Source: Rhyzopertha dominica (taxonomy: Eukaryota > Arthropoda > Insecta > Coleoptera > Bostrichidae). From it: a DNA stretch of 64,000 nt. Position 1 is the first letter of the stretch. Each line of letters opens with the position of its first letter. The stretch spans positions 20,146,286 through 20,210,285 of the forward strand of contig QCXZ01000064.1 in assembly GCA_025024175.1 (NCBI GenBank). Reading direction: 5' to 3'. Under the pieces are notes generated by a model. The model was not told the DNA's origin, ran no database searches, and was given only the letters and a program-made list of their open reading frames with translations. Position numbers and translations under genes: made by a program. Below, in pieces: positions 23,641 through 35,005 of the stretch.

Positions 23641-23764
23641 TCTGAAACCTTCAGTACTATCGCCGTGCTTATTGTAGCTTGGCAGCAGTTACATAAAGGC
23701 GGCACAAAGAATGCAGAAATCAGCGCCGCCCGCGTTGCATGAATCATTTATAGAAGCCGAACCG

Positions 23765-25189
23765 TACATTTTGGAAATGGTTGCATTATATCACAACATA
23801 CTTCCTTGCAAGGGCTATTGAAATGACGAATTAACAATAAGAAAGCGCAANCAATAGATTACAGTGGATACGGGAAATTTCACCGCAACTTCCCGCAACA
23901 GTAACGTCAAAGTTGCTTCTTGCTCGGCTATGCGCGCTTCCCTTCCCTCGTCCCAATGTCTTAAAAAAAGTCAGCACACAGTCTTTTAAGGAAACGAAAA
24001 CAAAGAGCTTCTCGACTGCTGTCATCTCCGGCGAATTTATGCCGCCGCCAGCGGTGTCGCAATATCATAATGCGGGTTAAAGTTTTAGAAATATATGTGC
24101 GTCTAAACATGTCAACAACAACCATTACGAAACAGTGTGCAGTAATTTGCAGTGTTCGGTAATGACTTCTGTGCTCCGGGGAATCCCCGTCGTCCGGAGC
24201 GACACGCTGCAGACTGCACCCGGATGGAAGTCGGAAAGCTGAAGTCGCGTAAAGCCAGCCGATATAACGGCGAACTTGCGAGTGTGTAGTCTGTAGTGTA
24301 TTCACAATTTCTTTATGAATACTGGTATAACGACGGACGCCCTCATGATACCTACTTATTAATTACTGCTGTTAAAAAAAGTTTATTGAACGTCTTATGT
24401 TTGAATGTAAGTAGTTTTGTTTGCTTGATCATAAGATAACACGATAAAGAATCAGATGTGTCAAATATTCTTAATGAAAGTTATTACTTACGTTTAATCT
24501 GTGAAATTGTTTATTGGAGTATGTTTATTTTACAATATATTGCATTTTATATATTTATTTATTTGTTCGTTATGCTGATAATACCCTAAGGGGCGAGAAC
24601 ATTTAGGTGTAAAATTTTTTATGTTAGACCTAACCTTAAACATGTAACTATCGAGGATAATTAGCGTCCATAAAGCGGCACTTTATGGTACTAGTCCCTT
24701 TTACTTTATTAGAGATGCGCTAAATAACAGTATGACTAGATGTCAGATTTGCAAAACAAGTGGGTGAATCCCAGGCCAGCACACGACGTGTTTTTAACCT
24801 CCTGTTACCTTATGTACGCACAGCATAGTTCATTGGCGTTTCCTTGTTTTCAACAATATGCCTTTTGTACGGTATTTCGCGAAATATTGCAAAAGTACGG
24901 AATTGTCATCATCTATAAACATGGTCAGATGTTAAAAATATTTCAATGTGCAGTATAATTTTTTTCAAGTTGAGCATAAAGCTTTGTATACATCTCGTAC
25001 CTAACTGAACGTTAATACGTCATCGCTACATAAATAGCTATTAAGTAAAGCGGTACAGGTTGTTTTGATTATAAACAAGTCTTTATAAGAGGAACAAATG
25101 AACGTTGAAACGAAGACAAGCATTTCTAAATTTTCAGGCATCTACCGACAGTGGTTCTAATGTACCACCAGAAACATTTTGGTTGCGAT
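23765..25189. other. no recognised gene; GC-richer block 23860-24290
   Basis: The first ~530 bp are GC-richer and include a small perfect inverted repeat (GCTCCGG at 24172-24178 with CCGGAGC at 24194-24200). Open stretches on the minus strand there show no domain. The rest is AT-rich. Confidence 0.4.
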
Positions 25190-25414
25190 TTAAGAAAACT
25201 TGCTACACTGATCTCGTGCCTTGCGATTTTAATTTTTTTCCTGTACTCACAGCAGACCTCTAAGGTAATCATCACAACGCACACGAAGACGTGACGACAG
25301 CTGTCCTGGATTCTGGAAGAATTTTTCAGTTTAGCAACGAAGAAGCTTATTACGCGTTGGGAGAAATGTGTTAACCTTAACAGTGACTATGTCAAAGAAC
25401 AAATACATGATTAA
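25190..25414 (+). pseudogene. mariner transposase C-terminal fragment
   Basis: Plus-strand translation gives TDLVPCDFNFF at ~25207-25239, the third catalytic-aspartate block of mariner transposases (SPDLAPSDYHLF-like). After one frameshift near 25345 it gives KKLITRWEKCVNLNSDYVKE, the diagnostic mariner C-terminus, with a TAA at 25412-25414 where the family normally stops. An in-frame TAA also interrupts the middle. Everything upstream of the last catalytic block is missing. Confidence 0.75.
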
Positions 25415-25486
25415 AGTATTTTATATTTCGCATGTATAATGATTGTAATGTATTAGGGTATAGGGAAAGTTGGCTCACTTGAATGT

Positions 25487-25541
25487 CCCGGTGGTGTAAT
25501 GGAACATACCGGAGATTCGGGTCCCGAATATATACGATTCT
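25487..25541 (+). repeat. tRNA-like SINE head or pseudo-tRNA
   Basis: TGGTGTAATGG (A-box-like, flanked by GGT..ACC able to form a D-arm) is followed about 20 nt later by GATTCGGGTCCCGAATA, resembling a degraded B box / T-arm. The order and spacing suit a tRNA-derived RNA polymerase III promoter, but there is no complete cloverleaf. A tRNA-derived SINE fragment is the likeliest reading. Confidence 0.35.
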
Positions 25542-26603
25542 GAAGCTTAACTTTACTTTCTGTGCGATATTGCTAATTGTTTTTGTTCACGTTCTAAAAG
25601 TACGTGTGCATTACACTTCAACCTATATGTGTTTTCTAAAGAGTTCAAAATAAGTTGTTTTATTACTGAACCCAACAAGATGTTTTATAAGCTATTGCCC
25701 ACACACTCAACTGATTGTCAACTTCCACCTGACAGTTCAAATATGTTGAAACTTCGTAGCTCAATATTTGCACCTTACATTTATTTATCAAAGGAAAACA
25801 TTATATCGCTACATCTGAGTGTTTGTCACTCATGATAGCTTTTATTTCCAACAAAACAACGCTTGCTACCTTACTTACGAGAGTTGGAATATGTTAAAAT
25901 ATTTTGTACCTGTAATTTAGCTTGTAGAAAACGTAATATTTTCGTTTGTATTAATAAATAACTGTTTTCTGTACTAACAACCCATTTTACTATTTTATTT
26001 TGAATTACCTATGTAGAAGAGATGTGTTTACTTATTTTTTAAAGTTTTACAGCATATAAGCGTACCAAGCCACTTAGGCGTTTGTGACAAATACATTTCG
26101 CAGGCCAACTGGTCAAACAGATTATTGCTGATTTTAAACCGTGAGGCAACTGAGTACCTCCAAAACAATTAAATAATTAATCTCCTAATCTCTTATTGAC
26201 CGGTGGGGCAACTGATCGAACGGATTATTGGTGATTTTAAACCGTGGGCCAATTGACCACATTGACCACATTAGAAATACTGGAAAATTTCATTTCGTTC
26301 ATTTCGTTTAAAGCGCATGTGTCGTGTTATTCCAAGTTTTACTGTCGCTTATTTAAAGGACAGTCTTTTTTGAAGACTAATTAGTGGCCTACATGTATTC
26401 GTTTTGGTAAGTACTGTTTTTTTTTAATTTTGTGGAATACAATTTATTTTTACTTAACAGTTCCAATTTGTGGAAACCTTGGGAAAGTGAAACAAACCGG
26501 GATCCTATCAACGCTGAAGACGTCCCGCCCTTGCCGGATCAAGAAGAAGCAGAAGCTGTACCGAATCCAGTGGATGCAGTCCGATGCTGCACCTGATCAA
26601 CCA
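25542..26603. other. AT-rich; tandem-like repeat pair; possible intron before transposase
   Basis: Contains the repeat pair at 26103-26256. Just before the transposase a GTAAGT donor at 26408 and a TTAACAG acceptor ending at 26460 bound a short putative intron. It is followed by a proline- and acid-rich open stretch (EDVPPLPDQEEAEAVPNP) in a frame different from the transposase ATG. This may be a 5' exon of the element or a chance open frame. Confidence 0.35.
26103..26256. repeat. two copies of a ~50-nt direct repeat
   Basis: Copies at 26103-26153 and 26205-26256 share ATTATT.GTGATTTTAAACCG-type sequence and begin and end with GGCAACTG-like words. The period is about 102 nt. Because the start word recurs at the end of each copy, the array may be a degraded satellite of a shorter unit. 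It could also be the subterminal repeat of the neighbouring transposon. Confidence 0.55.
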
Positions 26604-27826
26604 ATGAAACGGAAGCGTAAATTGTTATCGTTTGACGAAAAATGTTTCATTATAAAACTATACAACAAAATGGAATGTGACGGCGAGAAGCAACCTTTAG
26701 ACAAAACGGCAGAAGTGATTGAACTCCACGATCAACCATCTGGAGAATTGTTAAATCCGGGCCTTCAAAGAGAAAGATAAGATCCGACAAGGACAATTTA
26801 AAAAATTATTAGAAGAAACATTTATGAAATGTACAAGAATAATGTTATTCCAACAATCGCCGTGCTATATAAAAAATTGAAAAATGATAATATTATGGAC
26901 TGATGCGAGCATACCCTGCAAAAGTATATTAAAACCATTGGCTTCTCAATGAAAAAGGTGGAGAAAAGCAATGCTTGATAGAAAGCCAGGTAATAAGAAA
27001 GTGGAGATACGATTATTTAAAATCTATAGAAATGCATAGGCAGGAAAATCGTCCGATACTTTTCCTAGACGAAACATGGTACGATACCCATAATACAATA
27101 AAAAAAGGATAGGTTGATGACTCAGGGAAGTGCAACGTCAATATTCCGGCGTTAAAAGGAAAAGGAATAATGATACTGCACGCAGGAGGTGAAAATGGTT
27201 TCGTTCCTGGAGCCCTGTATCTTGGATGTAAAAACTTAAAAAGAAGCAAGCAATGATTATCATTCTGACATGAATGCAGCAGTGTTTGAAAATTGGTTCA
27301 AAAACATTTTATTGCCCAAATTGCCACCAAACAGCGTCATAATAATGGACAACGCTAGTTACCGTTCGGATCAACTGGATAAAATTCCAAATAACCAACT
27401 AATAAGGCAACCATTCAAGAGTTTTTAAGAAAAGAAGATTTATATTTCGAAGAGGACTACACAAAAAAAACAATTGTTGGAGGTATATGACACAAAAAAA
27501 ATTTCGAAGAAATTTAAAATTGACATTCTCGCTTCTGAATGTGGACACACTATTTTACGATTACCCCCATATCACTGCTTTTTCAACCCCATTGAAATGA
27601 TATGGGGGCAGTTGAAACAAAGAATTCGACGAGGAAACACCGGTGGAAAATTTAGCAATGAAATGCTGCTAAAATTAGACACGAAGCTGAAATAACAAGT
27701 ATCGGTGCATGGAGAAATTCAGTGCGGCATGTACTGGATATTGAAAATTGGTAGAGAGCGAATCATGTACAAGAATTAGTAATAGAAGTTAATCGTGATT
27801 TTAGCAGTGAAGGTGATAGTGAGTAA
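26604..27826 (+). pseudogene. IS630/Tc1-type transposase with wide D-E spacing
   Basis: DDE transposase relic, about 407 codons from ATG 26604 to TAA 27824-27826, with several stops and frameshifts. The order is right: basic N-terminus (MKRKRKLLSFDEK), HTH region (GEKQPLDKTAEV), a linker (YKNNVIPTIAVLYKKLK), first catalytic acid in PILFLDETWYDTHNT (~27055-27099), a HAGGENGFVPGALYL block, DYHSDMN (two bases out of frame), second acid in VIIMDNASYRS (D codon 27348-27350), LRLPPYHCFFNPIEMIWGQLK with the catalytic glutamate codon at 27594-27596, and a C-terminus WRNSVRHVLDIENW. D and E codons are 82 codons apart and in phase, far wider than the 34-39 of most Tc1/mariner families. The family is common in insects. 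All three catalytic residues remain, but the reading frame is broken. Confidence 0.85.
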
Positions 27827-30800
27827 TTTTTTTTAGTTTGTGACTCCTGTAATGTGCTATTAACAAGCTGTGATGAACATAATCGATACCGTGTATAAAT
27901 TTTATTGTGCACTATTGTAAATTTTTTCTAACAAATGTAAATAATTTTCTACTTACTAATTTGTATGTTTTTATATTAAATTTGTACAAATTGGTTATGA
28001 CATGCCAAGGCTTTTATTTTATACATCGGATAATTTGAACTCAATAAAGTATCACATAAAAATAGATCGCGGGTCGCGCCAGTTAGCATCAGGTCTGCAT
28101 TAAATTAAATTTGTTATGAAAGCTTTTATGTTTTATTGATTGCTATATTATCACAACTAACAAATTTCAAAAATTTATAGTGGAAAAGCTAAATTTTAGC
28201 CAACAAGATTTTTTTGAATACAGCCCATTTAGGAACTTTGAAGCGTGCCACTAATCCCAATAGTTTAGGACGACCGACCATCAAGCTGTAACCCTCTGCA
28301 TAAGTCAGTCTCATAGATCGTTGCTTGATAATTTAATGTTATGGGTACCATTGCAATAACAAAGCTGAAATTGTATTTAACTGAATCATCTGATAATTAT
28401 GATGTAAAGGTTATACTTTTTCCACGTTGTTAATTTACGGGAATTTGACAATGAAGCTAAGTAGAGAATGATTTCCTCTTTTAACGATTTGGTGTTGCAT
28501 TTCCTGTCTGCTTTAACTTTAAGGGAGTATTTATTGTGCCGTCATGTGGTGCACTTCCGGCCCACCGACATTTCAGCAGCTTTTACGATAACTCGTTTAG
28601 CAGAAGATTTATTCGTGGTGCTGAGTGCAGGAACAGTTATAGAGTTAATTGCACGTACTCGATCCGATAACTGCTACACGAGCTGTGCGAAATTAAATTC
28701 CGTAACTGAGCCGTTTAGACCTGTCAATAATCAAACTAATCGCCTAACAACTGAAACAGACATCTGAAATGTTTAACGCGACACAGATACCTAATGGGAG
28801 AGGTAATCCGAATCTCCCATTTCGATGCGGCGCACGCTCCNCTGCATCTGTCAGCCGAGCAAAATTTCAGTTTAAAGCATTTAACTACATCTGCTTACTT
28901 CAAAAATGTAATTGCCGGCTGAGGATGCCATTAAACGAAACGGTCACGTAGCGAGTTTTTATGTTCACGTAAAATTGCATTAATTAATTCGTGGCAGATT
29001 CGTCCTTATATTTAGGGCCAGGAAATGGCTGCCCACGTGAATTGTAAACGAAATATTGTCTAGAAACACATATTTACCGGTGAACCACAACGGGCGATTA
29101 ATCATACTGGGATTCATATGAAATTTATAACGTGCAATCAATCTTGATTAATTTTCTTTTAGGCATTCGTTTCTGAAGCCCCGTAAATCTCATGGATATA
29201 GGTATACGAAAGGATGAGAAACATTGATGGACGTTGCCTACGAATGGAAGAGAGAGAGGATGCTTCCGGACATCCTCTCTCTCGGAGTAGCAGTAGAAAG
29301 TCTTAAGGGGAGTATTAAAATATTTATGAAAATTAAGAATGGAAAATTACTTGGACATTGTGTTTAATCTCCCTATTTGTTAATACACAGCAATACTTTG
29401 ATACATTAGATGAATGTTCATGCCTTAAATAAATATCGATATTCATTCAGTCGAGAAGTTTAGATTCATATACCACTTGGCCTAATAACGCCTGAGTACA
29501 CAACAGTAAGGATCAGTTTGATGTAACAATAATCGCATGACGTTGTGGCGCTTAGATATCGAACTATCGATGTGAGATGATAGCGAATCCACAAAACATA
29601 TAAAAAATAACGTTGATTTTATTATTGTTGTCCCCATGTATTTAAAAAAATTTCTTTTTGAAGATAGAAAAATTAAAATTCGATTTCTTTGCTTGCTCTT
29701 TACTAATGGTAGGGCGGAATATTGAAGGGTAAAGTACATTTCGCCCCACCCGAATTTTTTTTTGCAATCATACTCGACAAATTTTAGACAATATATAATA
29801 ATCACTGATTCACAAAAAATCTCGCATTTCATTTCTACCAACCTTTTGTATTTATGCCACCAAATTGACTCAAGTCAAGTGGAATATGCATCCAACTATC
29901 CCAGTTTGTGGCCACACACTAAAGATCGCTAGGTAAGTCGAGATTGTGGATTACCATTTTCGAAATTCTAAATATCATTAAATATTATACTTACTTCCTT
30001 CTTCGCATTTACTGATTACAGCCTTAAAATATACCTTATACGATGCAGCTCCATTCTTTCTTATGAGGCAAATACAAGGGTGCTGCAATACCTTTTTTGT
30101 AGCCATAAATTGTAAGTAACTGATTAAAAAAATTCGTGCCGCAGGAAAAGTCCCGTCTATATAAATCACTTTGGAAATGTACACACGAAAACACGGCTAA
30201 CTCGTACTTTGATCGTTCATTATAAACAGTTACTTTTGGANTTTTAAATGTACATATTCCTTNGACCTGGGCTGCAAGTGATATTTTTTCTATCTGTTTA
30301 TATGTGCTTTTAAACAAGTTCTAGTAAGTTGCAGGAATCGCCCCCTAAAACTTGTGCCGTAAACAGACCTTCCTCTACGTTTTCTTACAAAAGGCAGTAA
30401 AAATTGCTTATGTCCTGCCTTCTCGGCATGCCGTTTTTTTTTCAATACGACAGAAACATGATTATTCATTGTGTGCAACTACATGCTGTACAATGTCATT
30501 CTTCTTCCTTTTCTTCAAGAGTTCCTTTTTATAAATCGTAGAATTTTTCAACAAAAGTTAAACTTTATCATGCTTACTTTCGGTAACTCGTATGTTATCA
30601 ATTTTGACGATGTTTGGTAATAAATGTACCCACTAAAAGGCAATTACAAGAAACACTTGATTGGAGCATTTCTGCAGTTACACATATGGGTCACTGCTTT
30701 TTCTACATCTTAGATGTTCAAGCCTGTAAGAACATATGTCATATTCTAGCTTAAAAATTAATAGTTTTAGTAAAACTAAGGTGTTGTGTAGTGCTGGTGC

Positions 30801-32323
30801 AGTTCGTCAGATATATGGATTTTCTAAATAACAAATTAATGTCATGTGTAATGCCAAAGCATAATAATGATTGTACTGACATAATTTCGTAATAAACATA
30901 TCTCTCTAACTGGTGTCTAACATAACAATACGTACGACTCCTGTGACTGTGTTTCCATGAGCCTTCTATATGCTTTCTTTTTTATGTACATTTAAACCTT
31001 TTAGCTTAAGAGAAAACCACAAAAAAATTTTGGACCAGTAATTACACTTCATTATAGAGACATAAAGTTCAAAAGGTATAAATGCAGTTTTATAAAGCGA
31101 ATTGACAAGCTGAAAGTTTTCGTTTCGGGTAATTTGTAACTAACAAAAAAGGTTTATTAAAGTGTACTTATGTCTTCTAAGGTAGTGTATATTCATTCTT
31201 ACACCAGTTGGCAAAATAAGGTATATAACAATAAAAGAACATAATTTGTAATTGCGTAAATGACTTCTATTATTTGTTCGTCAATTTCTTGTTTCTGCGA
31301 TGGATTGTTCTGCTAACTAATTTTCATTTTGTAGTATTTTACTTAAATAAAAATGGATATGGAACTGTCATTAATAAAAAGTTAATGGGTTCTCAGCCCA
31401 ACCCACAATAAACAACAAACCTAACTCGAGACGTAGACTGAGTCGCCTTTCAGAAAGGTTCAGCAAAGAAGTGCCCATCCCATTCGCTCGATAAAATCAG
31501 CACCCACATGCTTTGTGCTGAGTTGATCTTTTTTGCAAAGTACCTATTATCATTTATAATAATTTATTTAATGTTTGTCTATAACGTACCACCCACCACC
31601 AACACATCCTACGCCCTAGTATACTATAGTGAAGTAGTTTGGAGAACGCAATAGGCAGAAAAGCAAGAAGCGTAAACCAGAAATGTACATAATATGTAAC
31701 ATATACAGTTGAGATTTAGAACGAAATGATATCTTAAATATCGTTTAGTCCTGGCATATCTTCGGCGTTAAAATTTGTTGTTATGTTACCATTTCACATC
31801 CATGTTAAAGAAAAAGAATTGTTAAACAAAGACCAATGTTTAACTAAAAGGTATAAAGCGTAGCATTAACCAAGTAAATGCTGGTATATAGTCGGTGGCG
31901 GATTTAAATCACATGATGTCTATTTGATTTAAGATTATATTTGGAGGCCCACGCGATATGTTTCTTAGAATTGTAATGGTTATGCTTGAAGAAAGTTAAG
32001 TCATTAGTGCCACATTTCTGTTATTTGATTAATGGTAAGTAATAATTGTTCAATAATTCAACTATTCTACAAACTTCCTGAATTTATTGGTGACAGCAAG
32101 CTTGCAGTCTTGAACATGTGAGCTTAATCATCACTCTAAAATAGAGTAATATGTAATTTTAATTTCTTTTTAGGACTGATCAGCCTTAAATTTATAATGT
32201 AAGGCGCCATCTTTTACATCTTAAATGAATGAAATGCGTTTGGATGAAATATCCAGAAAAGGTAGTAATGGTTTCATCTTGGCATTTGACAGTTAATTGA
32301 AACACACGAATAATCCTAATATA
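27827..32323. other. AT-rich, no recognised gene; hairpin at 29250
   Basis: No protein similarity seen. The right TIR of the preceding transposon should lie in the first few hundred bases but I could not identify it. GC-richer block at about 28540-28930. Open stretches at 29482-29841 and 29978-30478 (minus) show no domain. Confidence 0.4.
29250..29283. other. perfect 13-bp hairpin
   Basis: GAGAGAGAGGATG, an 8-nt loop CTTCCGGA, then CATCCTCTCTCTC: a perfect 13-bp stem. No T-run follows, so it is not a polymerase III terminator. It could be an RNA structure or a footprint of an inverted duplication. Confidence 0.7.
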
Positions 32324-32630
32324 CAGGGTGGCCCATTTGCATGGAATAGTGTAAATAACTTTTCAAAACATTCTGCATAAAAACAGGTTGTGACCTTTTT
32401 TCTGGGGTAGCTCTTTCGTTGCCATTGCAGTCAACTTTTTTTTAATAGCACTATATATAATGTGGGACTAGACTTTGATGTACCTACTCTATTAATGTCT
32501 ACAAAAATTGCCGAAGACAGGGCCATGCCTAATGAAAATTATAACACATTTGTCCAAGTGACGTTAGTGAGAAAGCAAAAGTATCAACTGTTCCGTGTTT
32601 GTGAAAAATTGTCCATTTACAGTGATAGAA

Positions 32631-33655
32631 GGCGTTTTTTCGCGACGTAACGGGTTTAACCAGTATTTTGAACTTATTCTATACTGACGTCATAGTTCCG
32701 TCAATCGCGAAAATGCGATAGTTTGAACCGTTTGTATTGCGGCAGTGTCACAGATATACTATGGTTAGTTGGTAAAAGTAAGTGAGATTATGAAGCAGTT
32801 AATGTTGTAAAGGATTAATAATAATTGCAAGCATCTGGAGAGGTTTAGCAATACTCTTGCAATTTTGGTCTTTACAGAGTCATGAATCAGTTGAGGACTC
32901 TCTGACAATAATTAATTTGGCAAGTAATTTCGAACGCGTGAGGATGTCCGGATACTGCAACTGGATATGGTTACTTAGATTGTGATTTCTTCTCGTTATC
33001 CAAAATAATTTAGGCCAAAATTACATGTTTTACTAACAAAAATGAACTATACACATCGTTACTTTAATGGTGGTCTTGAACCTGTTCCTATGGAACAATA
33101 ATTAATAAATAGAAAGTTTTATTAAGCATTGCAGACAGATTAAATGTATCTGTTTTTATACTTTACAAATCTGTAGAATTTCTTTTAAGTAAAATTATTA
33201 CTTTACAAAATTACTATATTATTTGGCCCAGTCGATAGGAAGCCGCTACCGTTGTTCAGCGTTTTGAAGAAATAAACTCAATACCCTTCAACAACTCTTC
33301 AGATGTTTCCTTATTTACCATAACACTTATTTGGTCGCTTAAATCGACATTTTTATTGATTATTAATAACAGAGAAAATCGATTTTGTATGCTAATAAAT
33401 ACTTTTAGACAAATAAAACGTAAAGCTTTTTGGTTAAATAAATGTCAGTGTCAAAAGTAAAAGCCCGCATCATTTCAGACATCTTATTTCCTCCACTTCC
33501 TTGAACCGTCTTCAAACCGCCGATCTGGAACGGTTTAAACCGACGTCAATACATTTTAAAAGTTTTCAATTCTAACGTCATCATTTGGCCGCAAAAATGC
33601 AGTGGTTCAAACCGCTGTGAACTATTTTCAACTCACTGCGTCGTGAAAAAACGCC
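32631..33655. mobile_element. 1025-bp TIR element nested in mariner
   Basis: Begins GGCGTTTTTTCGCGACG at 32631 and ends with the inverted form of GGCGTTTTTTCACGACG at 33655. A 5-bp target duplication TAGAA lies on each side (32626-32630 and 33656-33660). Subterminal words recur inside (GAAAATGCGATAGTTTGAAC near the left, AAAAATGCAGTGGTTCAAAC near the right, and ACGTCA-type words at both ends). The ~1 kb interior has no frame I recognise, so it is a non-autonomous element. A 5-bp duplication with these TIRs does not let me name the superfamily. Confidence 0.8.
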
Positions 33656-33729
33656 TAGAAAGTATTTAAATTTTAATAGCAGTTTGATACGACAATAGCA
33701 AAAGAATAAAAATCGAAGCCCACAGCCTT

Positions 33730-35005
33730 TTTTCGAACTTTATCCTAACTTTGAACTAATCATCCAGTCAGTGATATCTAAAACTGTTAAGAGATTTGGA
33801 GAAACAGGTAGTGTAAATATTGTTCCAAAACCTGGATGTCAGAAACTAGCAATCTATGATATATTAGATGTCTTGTTGGAAGTGGCAGAAAATAGAAGTA
33901 TAAGTAAAACTTATGTTCGAAGAATATTAAATAAGGAACATGTGCATGCATATAAAGCCAACTTACTACCAACAAGAACTGAGCGCTGACGATTACGATA
34001 AGTTAAATGAGTTTTGCGAACTTAAGATGGACCATGTAAATACCTATCCAAACTTCCTATACTGTACTGTCTTTATTGATGGAACCACGTTTTGTTTAAA
34101 TGGTACAGTGAATAAACAAAACTGTCGTTATTGGTCCACCAAGATTCCTCATTGGATGATAGACCACCAAAATGTGTTTGGGCCTGATTCTACGACAACG
34201 ATATTATCGGTCCATTTTTGCTACGTGACTGCAAAAGTGATGATTCTGCTGAAACTCATTATGCTTCATAACATTTTACAAAATGGCAGATTTAGTTTTT
34301 TATTTTTACGACGGTTTATAAGTTAGAATAGAGTGAATTTGTTTGCGATAATGTACGTAGACGTCTATGGATATTGAAAAACATCCAGGCATCTGGCCTG
34401 GTCATTTAAAAGAAAGCCATATTTGCGGCACTATTTATAGGTGCTTTCAGGTTGAGATAGGTCAGCGCAATAGATTATTGTTCAGTTGTACTTGATAAAT
34501 GGACAAGTGTTGTCAGTGACGCCAAATGGGGTCCGGATTTGAGGGTTTTATTTTTTAAAGAAAATGAATTATACTACCGACATATTGTTTCCATATGTTG
34601 TGTAGATGCTTCAGTTTAATTTGCGACTTCACTTTCAAAATCACGTTGTATAATCAAGGTTACTTGACCGGCGAGAGATATTTGCAACTTGTACAAAATG
34701 AGGAGATTCCTGTTGGAGTGCCAATCAGGTACCCCATTACCACCGTTATGTCCGCCGTTATTTAAATCAAATCTTTCCACATCGTTGGATTGACAGAAGA
34801 GAGGACATCCAATGCCCACCGATGTCTACCGGCCTTACACTATGAATTTTTTTCCTATGGGGACACCCATATGAAAATACAAGTAGCATTGATTTCTCCA
34901 GAGCGGATTAGAAATGTGGGTATTGATAATTTTTAGGACAGACTGGGAAATTGTCTCGCTGTGAATTAGGAATATTTTTAACATCTCTTTTCATAAATTA
35001 GTGTT
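33730..35005 (+). pseudogene. mariner-like transposase relic
   Basis: Plus-strand frames give the second helix-turn-helix (ISKTVKRFGETGSVNIVPKPG at 33771 onward), the linker (SKTYVRRILNKEHVHAYKANL), and after a stop YDKLNEFCELKM. Then comes the first catalytic motif LYCTVFIDGTTFCLNGTVN at ~34057-34113 with NCRYWSTKIPHWM. The first acid is kept but the neighbouring DEATF has become DGTTF. After a decayed gap, LTGERYLQLVQNEEIPVGV (34660-34716), FPHRWIDRREDIQCPP (34769-34815) and FFLWGHPYEN (34843-34875) follow. The block where the third acid belongs reads STGLTL instead of SPDLTPLD, so that acid is lost. Not functional. Confidence 0.8.

Larger units (their letters stand above)
21507..23764 (+). 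mobile_element. 2.26-kb TIR element with internal spliced gene
   Basis: Left arm 21507-21762 begins CAGATTTCTATAAAGG after TA (21505-21506). Right arm 23637-23764 ends with the inverted form of CTTCTATAAATGATTCATGC near TA (23765-23766). The same two arms, joined directly, make the 363-bp element at 53275 and the truncated copy at 63669. This copy therefore carries about 1.87 kb of extra interior exactly where the short copies are joined. TIRs are about 25-30 bp, imperfect, with a TA target. The outermost ~8 bp of the right end are diverged. The superfamily is not clear: the CAG start and TA target suit Tc1/mariner-type elements, but no DDE motif of that group was seen inside. Confidence 0.7.

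Noticed and set aside
29482..29841. 119-codon minus-strand frame
   Set aside because: Longest frame of its region but with composition typical of translated AT-rich DNA and no motif.
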